NCBI GenBank assembly: GCA_964554715.1
Contig: CAZKPU010000013.1
Coordinates: forward strand, 1 to 32,061
Direction of reading: 5' to 3'
DNA from: RXOA01 sp964554715
GTDB lineage: Bacteria; Bipolaricaulota; Bipolaricaulia; UBA7950; UBA9294
Length of the DNA stretch: 32,061 nucleotides
Part shown: positions 14,951-21,622 of the stretch, piece by piece
Layout of the letters: each line of letters begins with the position of its first letter
Position numbering within the stretch: position 1 is the stretch's first letter
The notes under the pieces: model-generated
The model's input: only the letters and a program-made list of their open reading frames with translations
What the model was told of the DNA's origin: nothing
Database searches by the model: none
Translations under genes and position numbers: made by a program

Positions 14951-15319
14951 CTACGGGCCGTCGGTTTCCGTCCCTTGGAGCTCCAGTCCGCACGACACAC
15001 ATTGCCAGTCCAATTCGCCGGTAAACGGATTCCACCTCGAAGGAAGCATGACGCCACCGCAATCGGGGCAACTGAAGAGCCCGATCTCTGCGGAGAGGGC
15101 TCCGTTCTCCTCCCCGCCGACCAACTGAACGGCGTCCGACATCACAAGCTCCACCATGGCCGGGCCGTCGCTCTGGGAGGTGCCGAGCATCACTTCGCCC
15201 TCGACGCGGATCCGGATCCCGTCTCGCTGCACACCGACAAGGATGTACATCAGCCCGCCAAAGACGGCGATCATCGCAATCAACATCAGCGCAAGAATCC
15301 ATTGCTCCAGGCGGCTCAT
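14951..15319 (-). CDS. Small membrane-anchored zinc-ribbon protein, unknown function
   Basis: A 122-residue protein not assigned to a named family. One transmembrane helix near the N-terminus (about residues 7-29, WILALMLIAMIAVFGGLMYILVG) is followed by a soluble beta-rich segment and a C-terminal zinc-ribbon with two CxxC knuckles (CPDCG and CVSCG, 24 residues apart). The start is ATG 15319, preceded by GGGAGGG; the open frame extends further to 15430 but would overlap the end of the nfeD gene. It lies 40 nt downstream of nfeD on the same strand and is probably co-transcribed, suggesting a role with that membrane protease. It ends 12 nt from the convergent PLD-like gene. Confidence 0.72.
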   Translation of the reverse strand: MSRLEQWILALMLIAMIAVFGGLMYILVGVQRDGIRIRVEGEVMLGTSQSDGPAMVELVMSDAVQLVGGEENGALSAEIGLFSCPDCGGVMLPSRWNPFTGELDWQCVSCGLELQGTETDGP

Positions 15320-15359
15320 CCTTTTCACCCTCCCATGAGATGCTGCATCTTGACGCCCT

Positions 15360-16658
15360 TTAGGAAGCCCGGTTCGATCGCTCAACGCGCTCGACCAACA
15401 GCGTTCGTCCGGAGAATCCGACCACAACAACCTCTTCGCCCGCTTCCGCCCACTGCTTCTCGCCTTCGCCGCTCACCCGGGCGGTCCAATACTCCCCGTG
15501 AACGTAGATCCGTCCCGTTGGGACGAGCGGTGTTCTCGCCGTACCCCGTCGCCCGAGCATCGCTTCCATCCCTGTTCGCGATCCACGTCTCTGCGCCGAT
15601 AGCCCCTTGCCGATCACAAACAGAAACAACGCCGAAATCGTCGCCACCACGGTAAGAACGGTCACCCAAGAAACTCCGAACGAACCTGGTAGATCGAACA
15701 ACGCCAGCGATCCTATCGCAAGCGCTGTGATCCCGCCGGCGGTGAGGATTCCGTTGGTCGGCGTGAACGCGTCGAGTACCATCAATCCTACACCGAACAA
15801 GACCAACACCACGCCGACAATGCTGACCGGCAGGATCTGCATGCCGAACAACGCCAACGCAAGGCACACGCCACCGGCGGCAAGTCCGAACCCGACTCCG
15901 GGTTGGAGGAATTCGTAGATGAGGCCGAACAGGCCGAGCAGGAACAAAACATACACAACGTTCGGATCGGCGAGATACGCCAGCAGCCGCTCCCGCAACG
16001 TCGGTCGAACCGTTCGGATCGGTACGGATGCAACCTGCAACAGGCTCCCGTCAGCAAGGATCCGACCATCCACCGCCGAGAGCAGTTCAGGAATGTCGGC
16101 GGCAACCACGTCGATCACGCCAAGCTGAAGCGCTTCCTCAGCGGACAGCGAAGCCCCCTGCGTCACGGCCTGCTCGGCCCACTCCTCGTTCCGGTTTCTC
16201 TGCTGAGCGATCGAACGTGCAAACGCTGCCGCATCGTTGATCGCCTTCTCCGAAGACACCGCATCGGTCTCTCCCCCCAAACTCACCGGGGTTGCCGCAC
16301 CGATGTTCGTTCCCGGCGCCATTGCCGCGACATCTGCGGCCATCGTGATGAACGTCCCTGCCGATGCTGCACGTGCACCGCTCGGTGCCACATAGACAAG
16401 GATCGGCCGGTCGGCGGCAAGCATCGCCACGATAATATCGCGCATCGATTCGCCCAGTCCGCCCGGCGTGTTCAGTTCGATCAAAACCGCTTCTGCCCCT
16501 TCGTCCTCGGCCATAGCGATCACACGTGTGACGACATCTCGCGTGACCGGATTGATCGATCCCTCGAGTCGAAGATGCAGGATGTCACAAGCGCCGGAGA
16601 ACCCCACAAGTGCGACCACTCCGATACCGATCCATGCAGCGATCGTCGTTCGCATCAT
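15360..16658 (-). CDS. NfeD-family membrane serine protease (long form, 1510-N type)
   Basis: A 432-residue long-form NfeD protein. Residues 1-23 are a signal peptide. The ClpP-like protease domain (about 25-230) has the predicted Ser-Lys dyad at S99 (ARAASAGTF) and K138 (SSEKAINDAAA), and NTPGGLGESM at 63-72, as in the archaeal 1510-N protease that cuts stomatin. Four to five transmembrane helices follow (about 240-370), then a C-terminal OB-fold NfeD domain (about 375-428, GRIYVHGEYWTARV). Such proteins partner with stomatin/flotillin-type (slipin) proteins, usually encoded next door; here the downstream gene is instead a small zinc-ribbon protein. The start is one of two adjacent ATGs (16658 or 16655); no good ribosome-binding site precedes either. 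Confidence 0.92.
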   Translation of the reverse strand: MMRTTIAAWIGIGVVALVGFSGACDILHLRLEGSINPVTRDVVTRVIAMAEDEGAEAVLIELNTPGGLGESMRDIIVAMLAADRPILVYVAPSGARAASAGTFITMAADVAAMAPGTNIGAATPVSLGGETDAVSSEKAINDAAAFARSIAQQRNRNEEWAEQAVTQGASLSAEEALQLGVIDVVAADIPELLSAVDGRILADGSLLQVASVPIRTVRPTLRERLLAYLADPNVVYVLFLLGLFGLIYEFLQPGVGFGLAAGGVCLALALFGMQILPVSIVGVVLVLFGVGLMVLDAFTPTNGILTAGGITALAIGSLALFDLPGSFGVSWVTVLTVVATISALFLFVIGKGLSAQRRGSRTGMEAMLGRRGTARTPLVPTGRIYVHGEYWTARVSGEGEKQWAEAGEEVVVVGFSGRTLLVERVERSNRAS

Positions 16659-16953
16659 AGCGTTGAAATGGTAGATCAGGACGCTTCAAGAGACAACAGA
16701 TATGCAGGCCATCGGAGTGAAGTCACCGAAGAAAGTGGTATCCGCAAAGCTACAGGCAAGCCCCCAACCCGAACCTCACACCCTTTCCGGGCGGCAGAAT
16801 CGCCTTATGCTTGAACCATCAAGGATCGGCTGGAGGAAAGGAGCTAGCAACACGCTGTCCCATCGTTCTCCACGGGCTCATGCGTGACTCAGGACAACTT
16901 CCTTTTCCCAATCGCCGGGGATCCGGATCGTCAAGCAAGCCTCAACCAACGAA
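16659..16953. other. Intergenic region with no recognised feature
   Basis: About 295 bp between the start of nfeD and the end of the ribbon-helix-helix gene. I searched both strands for tRNA arms, a terminator stem with T-run, and protein-like text. The open frames here have unnatural composition and no ribosome-binding site. It should hold the nfeD promoter, but no -35/-10 pair stands out. Confidence 0.6.
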
Positions 16954-17124
16954 CTACTTCTTCTCGTGCCGGTCGAGGTATTCGAGAATCGCTTCCACAA
17001 CCAGATAGTTGATGGAACGATCACGGTCTTTGCTCAGCTTTTCCAACCGAGCCACCGGCTTCTTGTCCATCTTCGACTTGGGAATGTAGATGGACAGTGT
17101 CTTGACAGCTTCTTTTGCAGGCAT
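16954..17124 (-). CDS. Ribbon-helix-helix (CopG-like) DNA-binding protein
   Basis: A 56-residue protein. Residues about 6-13 (VKTLSIYIP) would form the DNA-contacting beta strand, and ARLEKLSKDRDRSINYLVVEAILEYLDRHEKK the two helices of an RHH dimer, with the typical SINYLVVEAI second helix. The ATG at 17124 is preferred over one at 17148 because GGGAGAGG precedes it. RHH proteins act as autoregulated repressors or antitoxins. No toxin gene is visible on either side, so a stand-alone regulator is more likely. A 9-bp imperfect inverted repeat with arms centred 21 bp apart lies 36 nt upstream and is a natural operator candidate. Confidence 0.82.
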   Translation of the reverse strand: MPAKEAVKTLSIYIPKSKMDKKPVARLEKLSKDRDRSINYLVVEAILEYLDRHEKK

Positions 17125-17159
17125 CCTTGTCACCTCTCCCTGTAACATCCGCTCAAGAG

Positions 17160-17189
17160 TACCGACTACTCTTTGCCTGATAGTCAGTA
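17160..17189. promoter_or_regulatory. Inverted repeat upstream of the RHH gene, candidate operator
   Basis: TACCGACTA at 17160-17168 and TAGTCAGTA at 17181-17189 are inverted copies matching at 8 of 9 positions, with arm centres 21 bp apart, two helical turns. A -10-like TATACT reads on the minus strand at 17191-17186, overlapping the outer arm. Two RHH dimers bound side by side would cover this promoter. No clear -35 box is seen. Confidence 0.45.
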
Positions 17190-17335
17190 TACACTAACCT
17201 ACGGGAATTGTGTACTCCCTAGGCTACAGCAGCAAACCCGCGAATGAGCAAGAGATGGACGCTAGGCGAGGCGAGAGGGCGGCACGACGCGGCATCCCGT
17301 TGCGGACGGGCCTCATATCTTCTCTGCCAAGAAGC

Positions 17336-17860
17336 TTATCCGGCAGCCGTTCGCTGGCGCACCGTATCTTGCAGCGACCTGATCCGTTGCAGGCGGCACG
17401 CATCCTCTGCTTGCTGTCGGTCCGCCGACCATCGATCGAGGATTTCGTTTCTCTCCGTCTCATCTCCGGCTTCCGCCGCGGCGTTTAGCATCTCGGCAAG
17501 CGACTGCGGGACAAGGAGTTCGGCGTGAACTTCCCCGAACGACGCGCCGCGGATCCAGCTTGTGAGCCCACCCTCGTACGTAACGCACACCTGAATGTGT
17601 GGAGCGACACCCGCACCGTGGGTCGCCCAACGGACATCCGAAAGCCACCCCGTTCCGCGGCGCGGATCCCGCGCCGATGTGCTGCATCCGAGAACCTCGC
17701 GCCAACGCCGCAGATCTTCGCCGGCGTAGTCGGCGAACCGTTCGGTCGGGATCCTCATCTCGTCAACATCCGCCCGCACCGAGGACTCACCCTGCATCGG
17801 AGACGATCCCCTCTTGTCGGATCCACGGAACCATCGACCGTCATACAACCGCTTTCGCAC
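17336..17860 (-). CDS. Hypothetical protein, unknown family
   Basis: A 174-residue product I do not recognise. It has no signal peptide or membrane segment. The central part (about 40-125) looks folded, with alternating hydrophobic strands such as HIQVCVTYEGGLTSWIRGASFGEVHAELLV, suggesting a beta-rich domain. The C-terminal 45 residues are charged and helical (MLNAAAEAGDETERNEILDRWSADRQQ). The start is GTG at 17860, preceded by GGAGAGGTGA, a good ribosome-binding site, which is the main argument that the gene is real. It follows the HAD hydrolase gene by 92 nt on the same strand and is probably co-transcribed. In the 187 bp after its stop I find no clear terminator. Confidence 0.6.
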   Translation of the reverse strand: MRKRLYDGRWFRGSDKRGSSPMQGESSVRADVDEMRIPTERFADYAGEDLRRWREVLGCSTSARDPRRGTGWLSDVRWATHGAGVAPHIQVCVTYEGGLTSWIRGASFGEVHAELLVPQSLAEMLNAAAEAGDETERNEILDRWSADRQQAEDACRLQRIRSLQDTVRQRTAAG

Positions 17861-17952
17861 CGATCACCTCTCCACGCTTCAAGGACACTCCCCACTCCTT
17901 CCGCCGCCACACACCCGTCGAAGCCCGAGAAACACGTACGCATCTCGGACCT

Positions 17953-18675
17953 TCACGCCAGGATCGACCGGACCAGCGCCGGGACTTCATCGAACCGCTG
18001 CGCACACAACCACCGTTCCGTGTTGCTTCCCATGGCGCTATGTGGCAGCCGTTCATGTTCCCACTCATAGGGATACGGAATATGAATCGCCGCTGCGCCG
18101 ATTGCAACCACGGGAAGGATGTCAGATTTCAGCGAGTTTCCGATCATCACGAACTGCTGAGGAGCAATCCCGCATCGCAGAAGGATCTCCTCATAGGCTT
18201 CCCGATTCTTCTCGCTGACAACCTCAATACGATCAAACGCACCAGCGATTCCTGAACGAGACAGCTTCCGTTTCTGATCAAGAAGGTCGCCCTTCGTAAT
18301 CAGCGCCAACTCGTATTCCTCGTGCAGCAATCGGAGGGTTGACGCAACACCATCAAGGAGCAAGACCTCGTGCTCGATCATCCAGCGTGCGATGCCGATG
18401 ACTTCGCGGATCTGGCATACACTCATCTCGTCGCCCGTTTGGGCGACCGCGGTCTCGATCATCGACAGCACGAAACTCTTAATCCCGTACCCATAGAGAG
18501 GAACGTTCTCCTTCTCCTTCGCCAGCAACTCCTGTCGAAGGCTCTGCGCCTCGCTTTCGGTGGAGGCACCCAACCGATCGCAAAAGATCGCTTCCGCCTC
18601 TCGGTACACGGTTTCGTTGTGCCACAGCGTGTCATCCGCATCGATCCCGACAACGGCAATCCTGCTTCGATTCAT
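17953..18675 (-). CDS. HAD-superfamily hydrolase
   Basis: A 240-residue phosphatase-type HAD protein. Motif I is DADDTLW (D12, D14), motif II the threonine in LITKGD, motif III the lysine in SEKNREAY, and motif IV GNSLKSD. The helical cap sits between motifs I and II (C1 class). It most resembles the phosphoglycolate/YjjG-like phosphatases, but the substrate cannot be named. The ATG at 18675 is preceded by GGAGGG. The gene is divergent from the membrane-protein gene at 18999, with an unusually long 323-bp gap carrying two inverted repeats. The unknown gene at 17336-17860 lies downstream. Confidence 0.88.
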   Translation of the reverse strand: MNRSRIAVVGIDADDTLWHNETVYREAEAIFCDRLGASTESEAQSLRQELLAKEKENVPLYGYGIKSFVLSMIETAVAQTGDEMSVCQIREVIGIARWMIEHEVLLLDGVASTLRLLHEEYELALITKGDLLDQKRKLSRSGIAGAFDRIEVVSEKNREAYEEILLRCGIAPQQFVMIGNSLKSDILPVVAIGAAAIHIPYPYEWEHERLPHSAMGSNTERWLCAQRFDEVPALVRSILA

Positions 18676-18716
18676 GGCCGTTCCCTCCGGTTTACCGCTC
18701 CGTACGACTGTGTTTC

Positions 18717-18734
18717 GTAGGCCTCATCGCCTAC
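18717..18734 (-). repeat. GTAGGC hairpin close to the HAD gene start
   Basis: A perfect 6-bp inverted repeat (GTAGGC and GCCTAC) with a 6-nt loop, 42 nt before the HAD start codon. It would lie in the leader of the HAD message. No T-run follows. Confidence 0.5.
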
Positions 18735-18804
18735 CATGCAGCCCCCCCGATCCGTCGCTTGCAGACTCCCGGCACCGTTCCGCTCGTCGTCCGCGCAAAC
18801 CGCA

Positions 18805-18860
18805 GGATCGCTCGCGCTTCTTTCCCCGGAGGTCGGCCGGTTGCTCGTCACGAGCGATCC
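18805..18860 (-). repeat. 10-bp perfect inverted repeat in the HAD upstream region
   Basis: GGATCGCTCG at 18805-18814 and its exact complement at 18851-18860 enclose 36 nt. On the minus strand the first-transcribed arm can instead fold on itself (GCTCG, three bases, CGAGC), so two exclusive structures are possible. This is in the 323-bp divergent gap 18676-18998, where I see no credible gene: the open frames there lack ribosome-binding sites and are low-complexity Arg/Ser/Gly text. It does not match any riboswitch consensus I could recall. Confidence 0.55.
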
Positions 18861-18958
18861 CGCTTCCATCTTTCGCTGTTGCCGATCCATCTACCCGCGA
18901 TGGTCCGTTTCGGTTCCGTGAGTTGGTACGGAAGGCGAGCATCCCTCTCTCACCACCA

Positions 18959-18988
18959 TTGCTTTCCTCATCAGACTTCATGTATGCT
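18959..18988 (+). promoter_or_regulatory. Weak promoter of the small membrane-protein gene
   Basis: TTGCTT (18959-18964), 18 bp, TATGCT (18983-18988). The predicted start point falls only a few bases before the ATG at 18999, so the message would be nearly leaderless, as proposed for the PLD-like gene. Both boxes are imperfect. Confidence 0.3.
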
Positions 18989-18998
18989 GCTTAGGACT

Positions 18999-19502
18999 AT
19001 GGAAAACAAGAAGCAAGACCGTCCACCGCAGACAGAAAACGAAGCCCGTGCTCCACGCGGTGCTTACGCCGTGCTGGGCGTCGTTGTCTGGGGCGCAGGC
19101 GCGCTTGTCGTCCTCATCGACCTGATGAAGCCGTTCGGAAACGACCTCTCGCTCTCCTGGCTGTGGATCGCGCTTTTCTCTTTGGGAGCACTCCTTATGG
19201 TCGTGGAGTTCTTCCGGCACTGGCGTCGAACGCTGAAGCCCATGTCGGCAGCCCTTCTGATTGTCGGTGGAGTCATCGCCGCCATCGACCTCGGCGGTCT
19301 GTCGATCCGGCGGACCTTCTTTGCTTGCGTCTGGGCGCCCTTGCTCGGGCTCGCCGCCGTGGGCTATCTCCTGTGGAGGTTGCTAGAGAAGCGGCACCCT
19401 AGTCGCACAGCCCGTCGCAGACCGAGCAAACCGCTCATCGACTCGATGGATGACGACCCGCAGAAGACTCATCCGCCCGGGCCGCCCCACGATTCCCGCT
19501 AG
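18999..19502 (+). CDS. Small integral membrane protein, unknown function
   Basis: A 167-residue protein with four predicted transmembrane helices (about 25-45, 52-70, 80-98 and 106-125) between a charged N-terminus (MENKKQDRPPQTENEAR) and a basic, proline-rich cytoplasmic tail (RRRPSKPLIDSMDDDPQK). No family is recognised. The ATG at 18999 has only AGGA in front of it; the frame is open upstream but that part has no membrane-protein character. It converges on the sulfoxide reductase gene, and the two stop codons overlap in CTAG (19499-19502). Confidence 0.7.
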   Translation: MENKKQDRPPQTENEARAPRGAYAVLGVVVWGAGALVVLIDLMKPFGNDLSLSWLWIALFSLGALLMVVEFFRHWRRTLKPMSAALLIVGGVIAAIDLGGLSIRRTFFACVWAPLLGLAAVGYLLWRLLEKRHPSRTARRRPSKPLIDSMDDDPQKTHPPGPPHDSR

Positions 19503-19981
19503 CCCCCCTCATTGATGAAGGGCCGGAGAAGCGAAAGGATCCGCTGGATCGGCGCAAGATCCTCTTCTCCGAACATCGAAGTCCGGATCGAGTCGACATC
19601 GAAGACAGCAAACACATCGGCCGATCGACGGCCGTGAATCGGAACGGCCAACTCGCTACGGGAACGAGCATCACACGCGATGTGTCCGGGGAACGCACGA
19701 ACATCGGAGACAACGACCGGTGCATCCCTCCGAACCGCCTCCAAACACACGCCTTGCCGTTTCAGGATCTGACACGCCACGGGCCCTTGGTACGGCCCGA
19801 CGTGGAGTTCATCATCACCGGCGACGAAGTAGAACCCCGTCCAACTGTGATGCGGCATCTTGGCGTGGAGAACCGCACAGATCGTCGCCATTGCGGCGAT
19901 ACACGTCGGCGACTTCTCCTCGATCAGTGCCCGGAGCTGCTGATAAATCCGCTCATAACGCGCCTGCCGTGTTGGATCCAT
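19499..19981 (-). CDS. msrC: Free methionine-(R)-sulfoxide reductase (GAF domain)
   Basis: A 160-residue single GAF-domain protein of the fRMsr (MsrC/YebR) family, which reduces free methionine-R-sulfoxide and repairs oxidative damage. Family signatures are WTGFY (47-51), LHVGPYQGPVAC (59-70), GVC (77-79), and FPGHIACDARSRSELAVP (97-114). The three redox cysteines of the E. coli enzyme (84, 94, 118) correspond to C70, C79 and C103. The spacing between the first two is one residue shorter than in E. coli, and GVCG is replaced by GVCL. The ATG at 19981 is preceded by AGGGAGG and CAGGAG and lies 58 nt inside the end of the MFS gene, an unusually long overlap. Confidence 0.88.
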   Translation of the reverse strand: MDPTRQARYERIYQQLRALIEEKSPTCIAAMATICAVLHAKMPHHSWTGFYFVAGDDELHVGPYQGPVACQILKRQGVCLEAVRRDAPVVVSDVRAFPGHIACDARSRSELAVPIHGRRSADVFAVFDVDSIRTSMFGEEDLAPIQRILSLLRPFINEGG

Positions 19982-21405
19982 CTCCTGCGTCCTCCCTGTT
20001 GTCGTTTCTCCCTCGGATTCCCGGTGTCCGCGTCTCGCACGGAAGCGTTGCTCGATACATCTACGGTCCTTGATGGGTCGGGCACGGTGCGCAGCGTTAG
20101 CAGCGCGACGAGAAGAAGGCCCGCGGCAACGGCCGTCGAAGCTTGATATCCCACGCCATCAGCCAGTTTCCCGCTTCCCACGCCGGCTACGATCCAACCC
20201 ACGCCGGCAAGCGCATTGTACAATCCGAGCGCAAGACCCCGATTCGTGGCTTTCGCCACTCTGGACATCAACGCAACACCAGACAGCTGGAAGTACGCCC
20301 AGCTGACACCGTACACCAAGAACACCGGGATAAGGATCCACGCGGGAATCTTGCCCCCGCTTCCACTCAACCAAACGGCCGCCGCGCCGAAGAGGATCAG
20401 CCGCACGGCAAGCGCCACGCCATGGACGACACGGGTCCCCTTGCGGGCAATCCGTCGAGTCGCCCACGGATAGGCGAGCACAACACCGATGTTCTGAACG
20501 AGGGAGTACAGGAACACTCCGGATGATGAGATCCCAAGACGCTCTCGGAGCAGCAGTGGAAGCGGAATCGCGATGAATCCAAGCGCAACGTACGCAATGA
20601 GCGTCGTGAGAAGGAACCGCTTCGTTCCCGGACGGAACTCCTCGGCGCCGGCATGAAGGGATGCCCAGATACGTCGCGGCGCTAGCCGATGATACAGATG
20701 GAATGGGCTAAAGCGCGCCCGCTCAAACAGGAAGTTGCCCACCGCGGGCGCGATGCCGCGGAACTGCCTCTGCGTGAACAACGGCGTGGTTCGTGGAATG
20801 AAGCGGATGGCGAGGATCGCCGCTCCGATCGCCACCGCCCCGATCGTCGCGAACAGCACGCGGATTGTTGCCGGCTCGCCGATCGTCTCTGCACCCCCGA
20901 CAAGCGCGAGCGTACCCAATGCCAGCCCTGCAACCCACCCGACCGCTCCTGATTGGTTCAGCCTGCCAATCTTCGTCTCCCACTGCGCCTTATCCTCGTT
21001 CTCGATGACAAGCAGCACCGTAACCGAGGCGTTGGCGACCCAGAATAGATTCTGAACCATGTTCCAGACGACAAGCTGTCCGTACGAGCCGACCATGCCC
21101 ATGACAACGTAGCTCACTCCGGTCATAACATAGCTTCCGACGACGAACATCCTACGTCGTTGCGCGGCATCGGAGAGCCGTCCCCAAAGGAGACTCCCGA
21201 CAACACCGACAAGGCTGACCAAGCTGGCAAGGACACCTACGTCGCCCACGGATCCGTCGAAGCGCGACGAGATCCACAATGGGATCAGGATCGATGCTGT
21301 TCCCGCCGCAAGATTCGCAAGCGCAACGGCTAGGAACCAAGGTTCGGTGTCTTTCCAATGCTGTCGCTGAATTCGCATGATATTCGTCTGGATGGCTCCC
21401 GACAT
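19924..21405 (-). CDS. Major facilitator superfamily transporter
   Basis: A 493-residue membrane protein with about 12 helices. The loop between helices 2 and 3 has the MFS signature-like GSLLWGRLSDAAQRRRMFVVG (about 69-89). The long central loop (HLYHRLAPRRIWASLHAGAEEFRPGTKR) separates the two six-helix halves. The C-terminal 50 residues are polar and run into the following sulfoxide reductase gene. Substrate cannot be predicted; the general shape is that of drug or metabolite exporters. The ATG at 21405 is preceded by GAAGGGAA; another ATG at 21378 is possible. A promoter and a dyad lie just upstream. Confidence 0.9.
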   Translation of the reverse strand: MSGAIQTNIMRIQRQHWKDTEPWFLAVALANLAAGTASILIPLWISSRFDGSVGDVGVLASLVSLVGVVGSLLWGRLSDAAQRRRMFVVGSYVMTGVSYVVMGMVGSYGQLVVWNMVQNLFWVANASVTVLLVIENEDKAQWETKIGRLNQSGAVGWVAGLALGTLALVGGAETIGEPATIRVLFATIGAVAIGAAILAIRFIPRTTPLFTQRQFRGIAPAVGNFLFERARFSPFHLYHRLAPRRIWASLHAGAEEFRPGTKRFLLTTLIAYVALGFIAIPLPLLLRERLGISSSGVFLYSLVQNIGVVLAYPWATRRIARKGTRVVHGVALAVRLILFGAAAVWLSGSGGKIPAWILIPVFLVYGVSWAYFQLSGVALMSRVAKATNRGLALGLYNALAGVGWIVAGVGSGKLADGVGYQASTAVAAGLLLVALLTLRTVPDPSRTVDVSSNASVRDADTGNPREKRQQGGRRRWIQHGRRVMSGFISSSGH

Positions 21406-21423
21406 CGGTTCCCTTCACCCCTC

Positions 21424-21443
21424 CCGATCCCGGAGCAGATCGG
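21424..21443 (-). promoter_or_regulatory. Dyad over the MFS transcription start, candidate operator
   Basis: CCGATC, eight bases, GATCGG: perfect 6-bp arms located immediately downstream of the predicted -10 box, over the expected start point. It could be a repressor site or a leader hairpin. No regulator gene is adjacent. Confidence 0.4.
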
Positions 21444-21446
21444 CGT

Positions 21447-21474
21447 AGTGTAGTCCCAATACGCAAGTTGTCAA
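21447..21474 (-). promoter_or_regulatory. Sigma-70-type promoter of the MFS-fRMsr operon
   Basis: On the minus strand TTGACA (21474-21469), a 16-bp spacer and TACACT (21452-21447). It lies in the 217-bp gap between rimO and the MFS gene, which otherwise shows nothing recognisable, so the two downstream genes probably have their own transcript. Confidence 0.55.
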
Positions 21475-21622
21475 GGGCACAGGAGTTCCGCGAAGACCCA
21501 CTGGGGCACCCTGCTCCGGGACCCGGTACGCAAACGACCTGTCAACATCGCCGGTACCGCGTGCCCGCTTGCTGTTGTACTACGTAAAGCCGCCGGACGG
21601 TCCGCCGATCTACGCAGTCGCG

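Noticed and set aside
16690..16953. Possible tRNA-like GGTTCAA segment on the minus strand
   Set aside because: The flanking bases do not form a T-stem and no acceptor or anticodon arm can be paired.
18676..18870. Resemblance of GGCGATGAGGCCTACG to fluoride-riboswitch text, and of CTCCGGGGAAAGAAGC to the SRP RNA core
   Set aside because: Only a few bases agree and the conserved pseudoknot or asymmetric-loop bases are absent.
18672..18981. Minus-strand open frames in the divergent gap upstream of the HAD gene
   Set aside because: No ribosome-binding site, low-complexity Arg/Ser/Gly composition, and inverted repeats in the same DNA suggest regulatory sequence.
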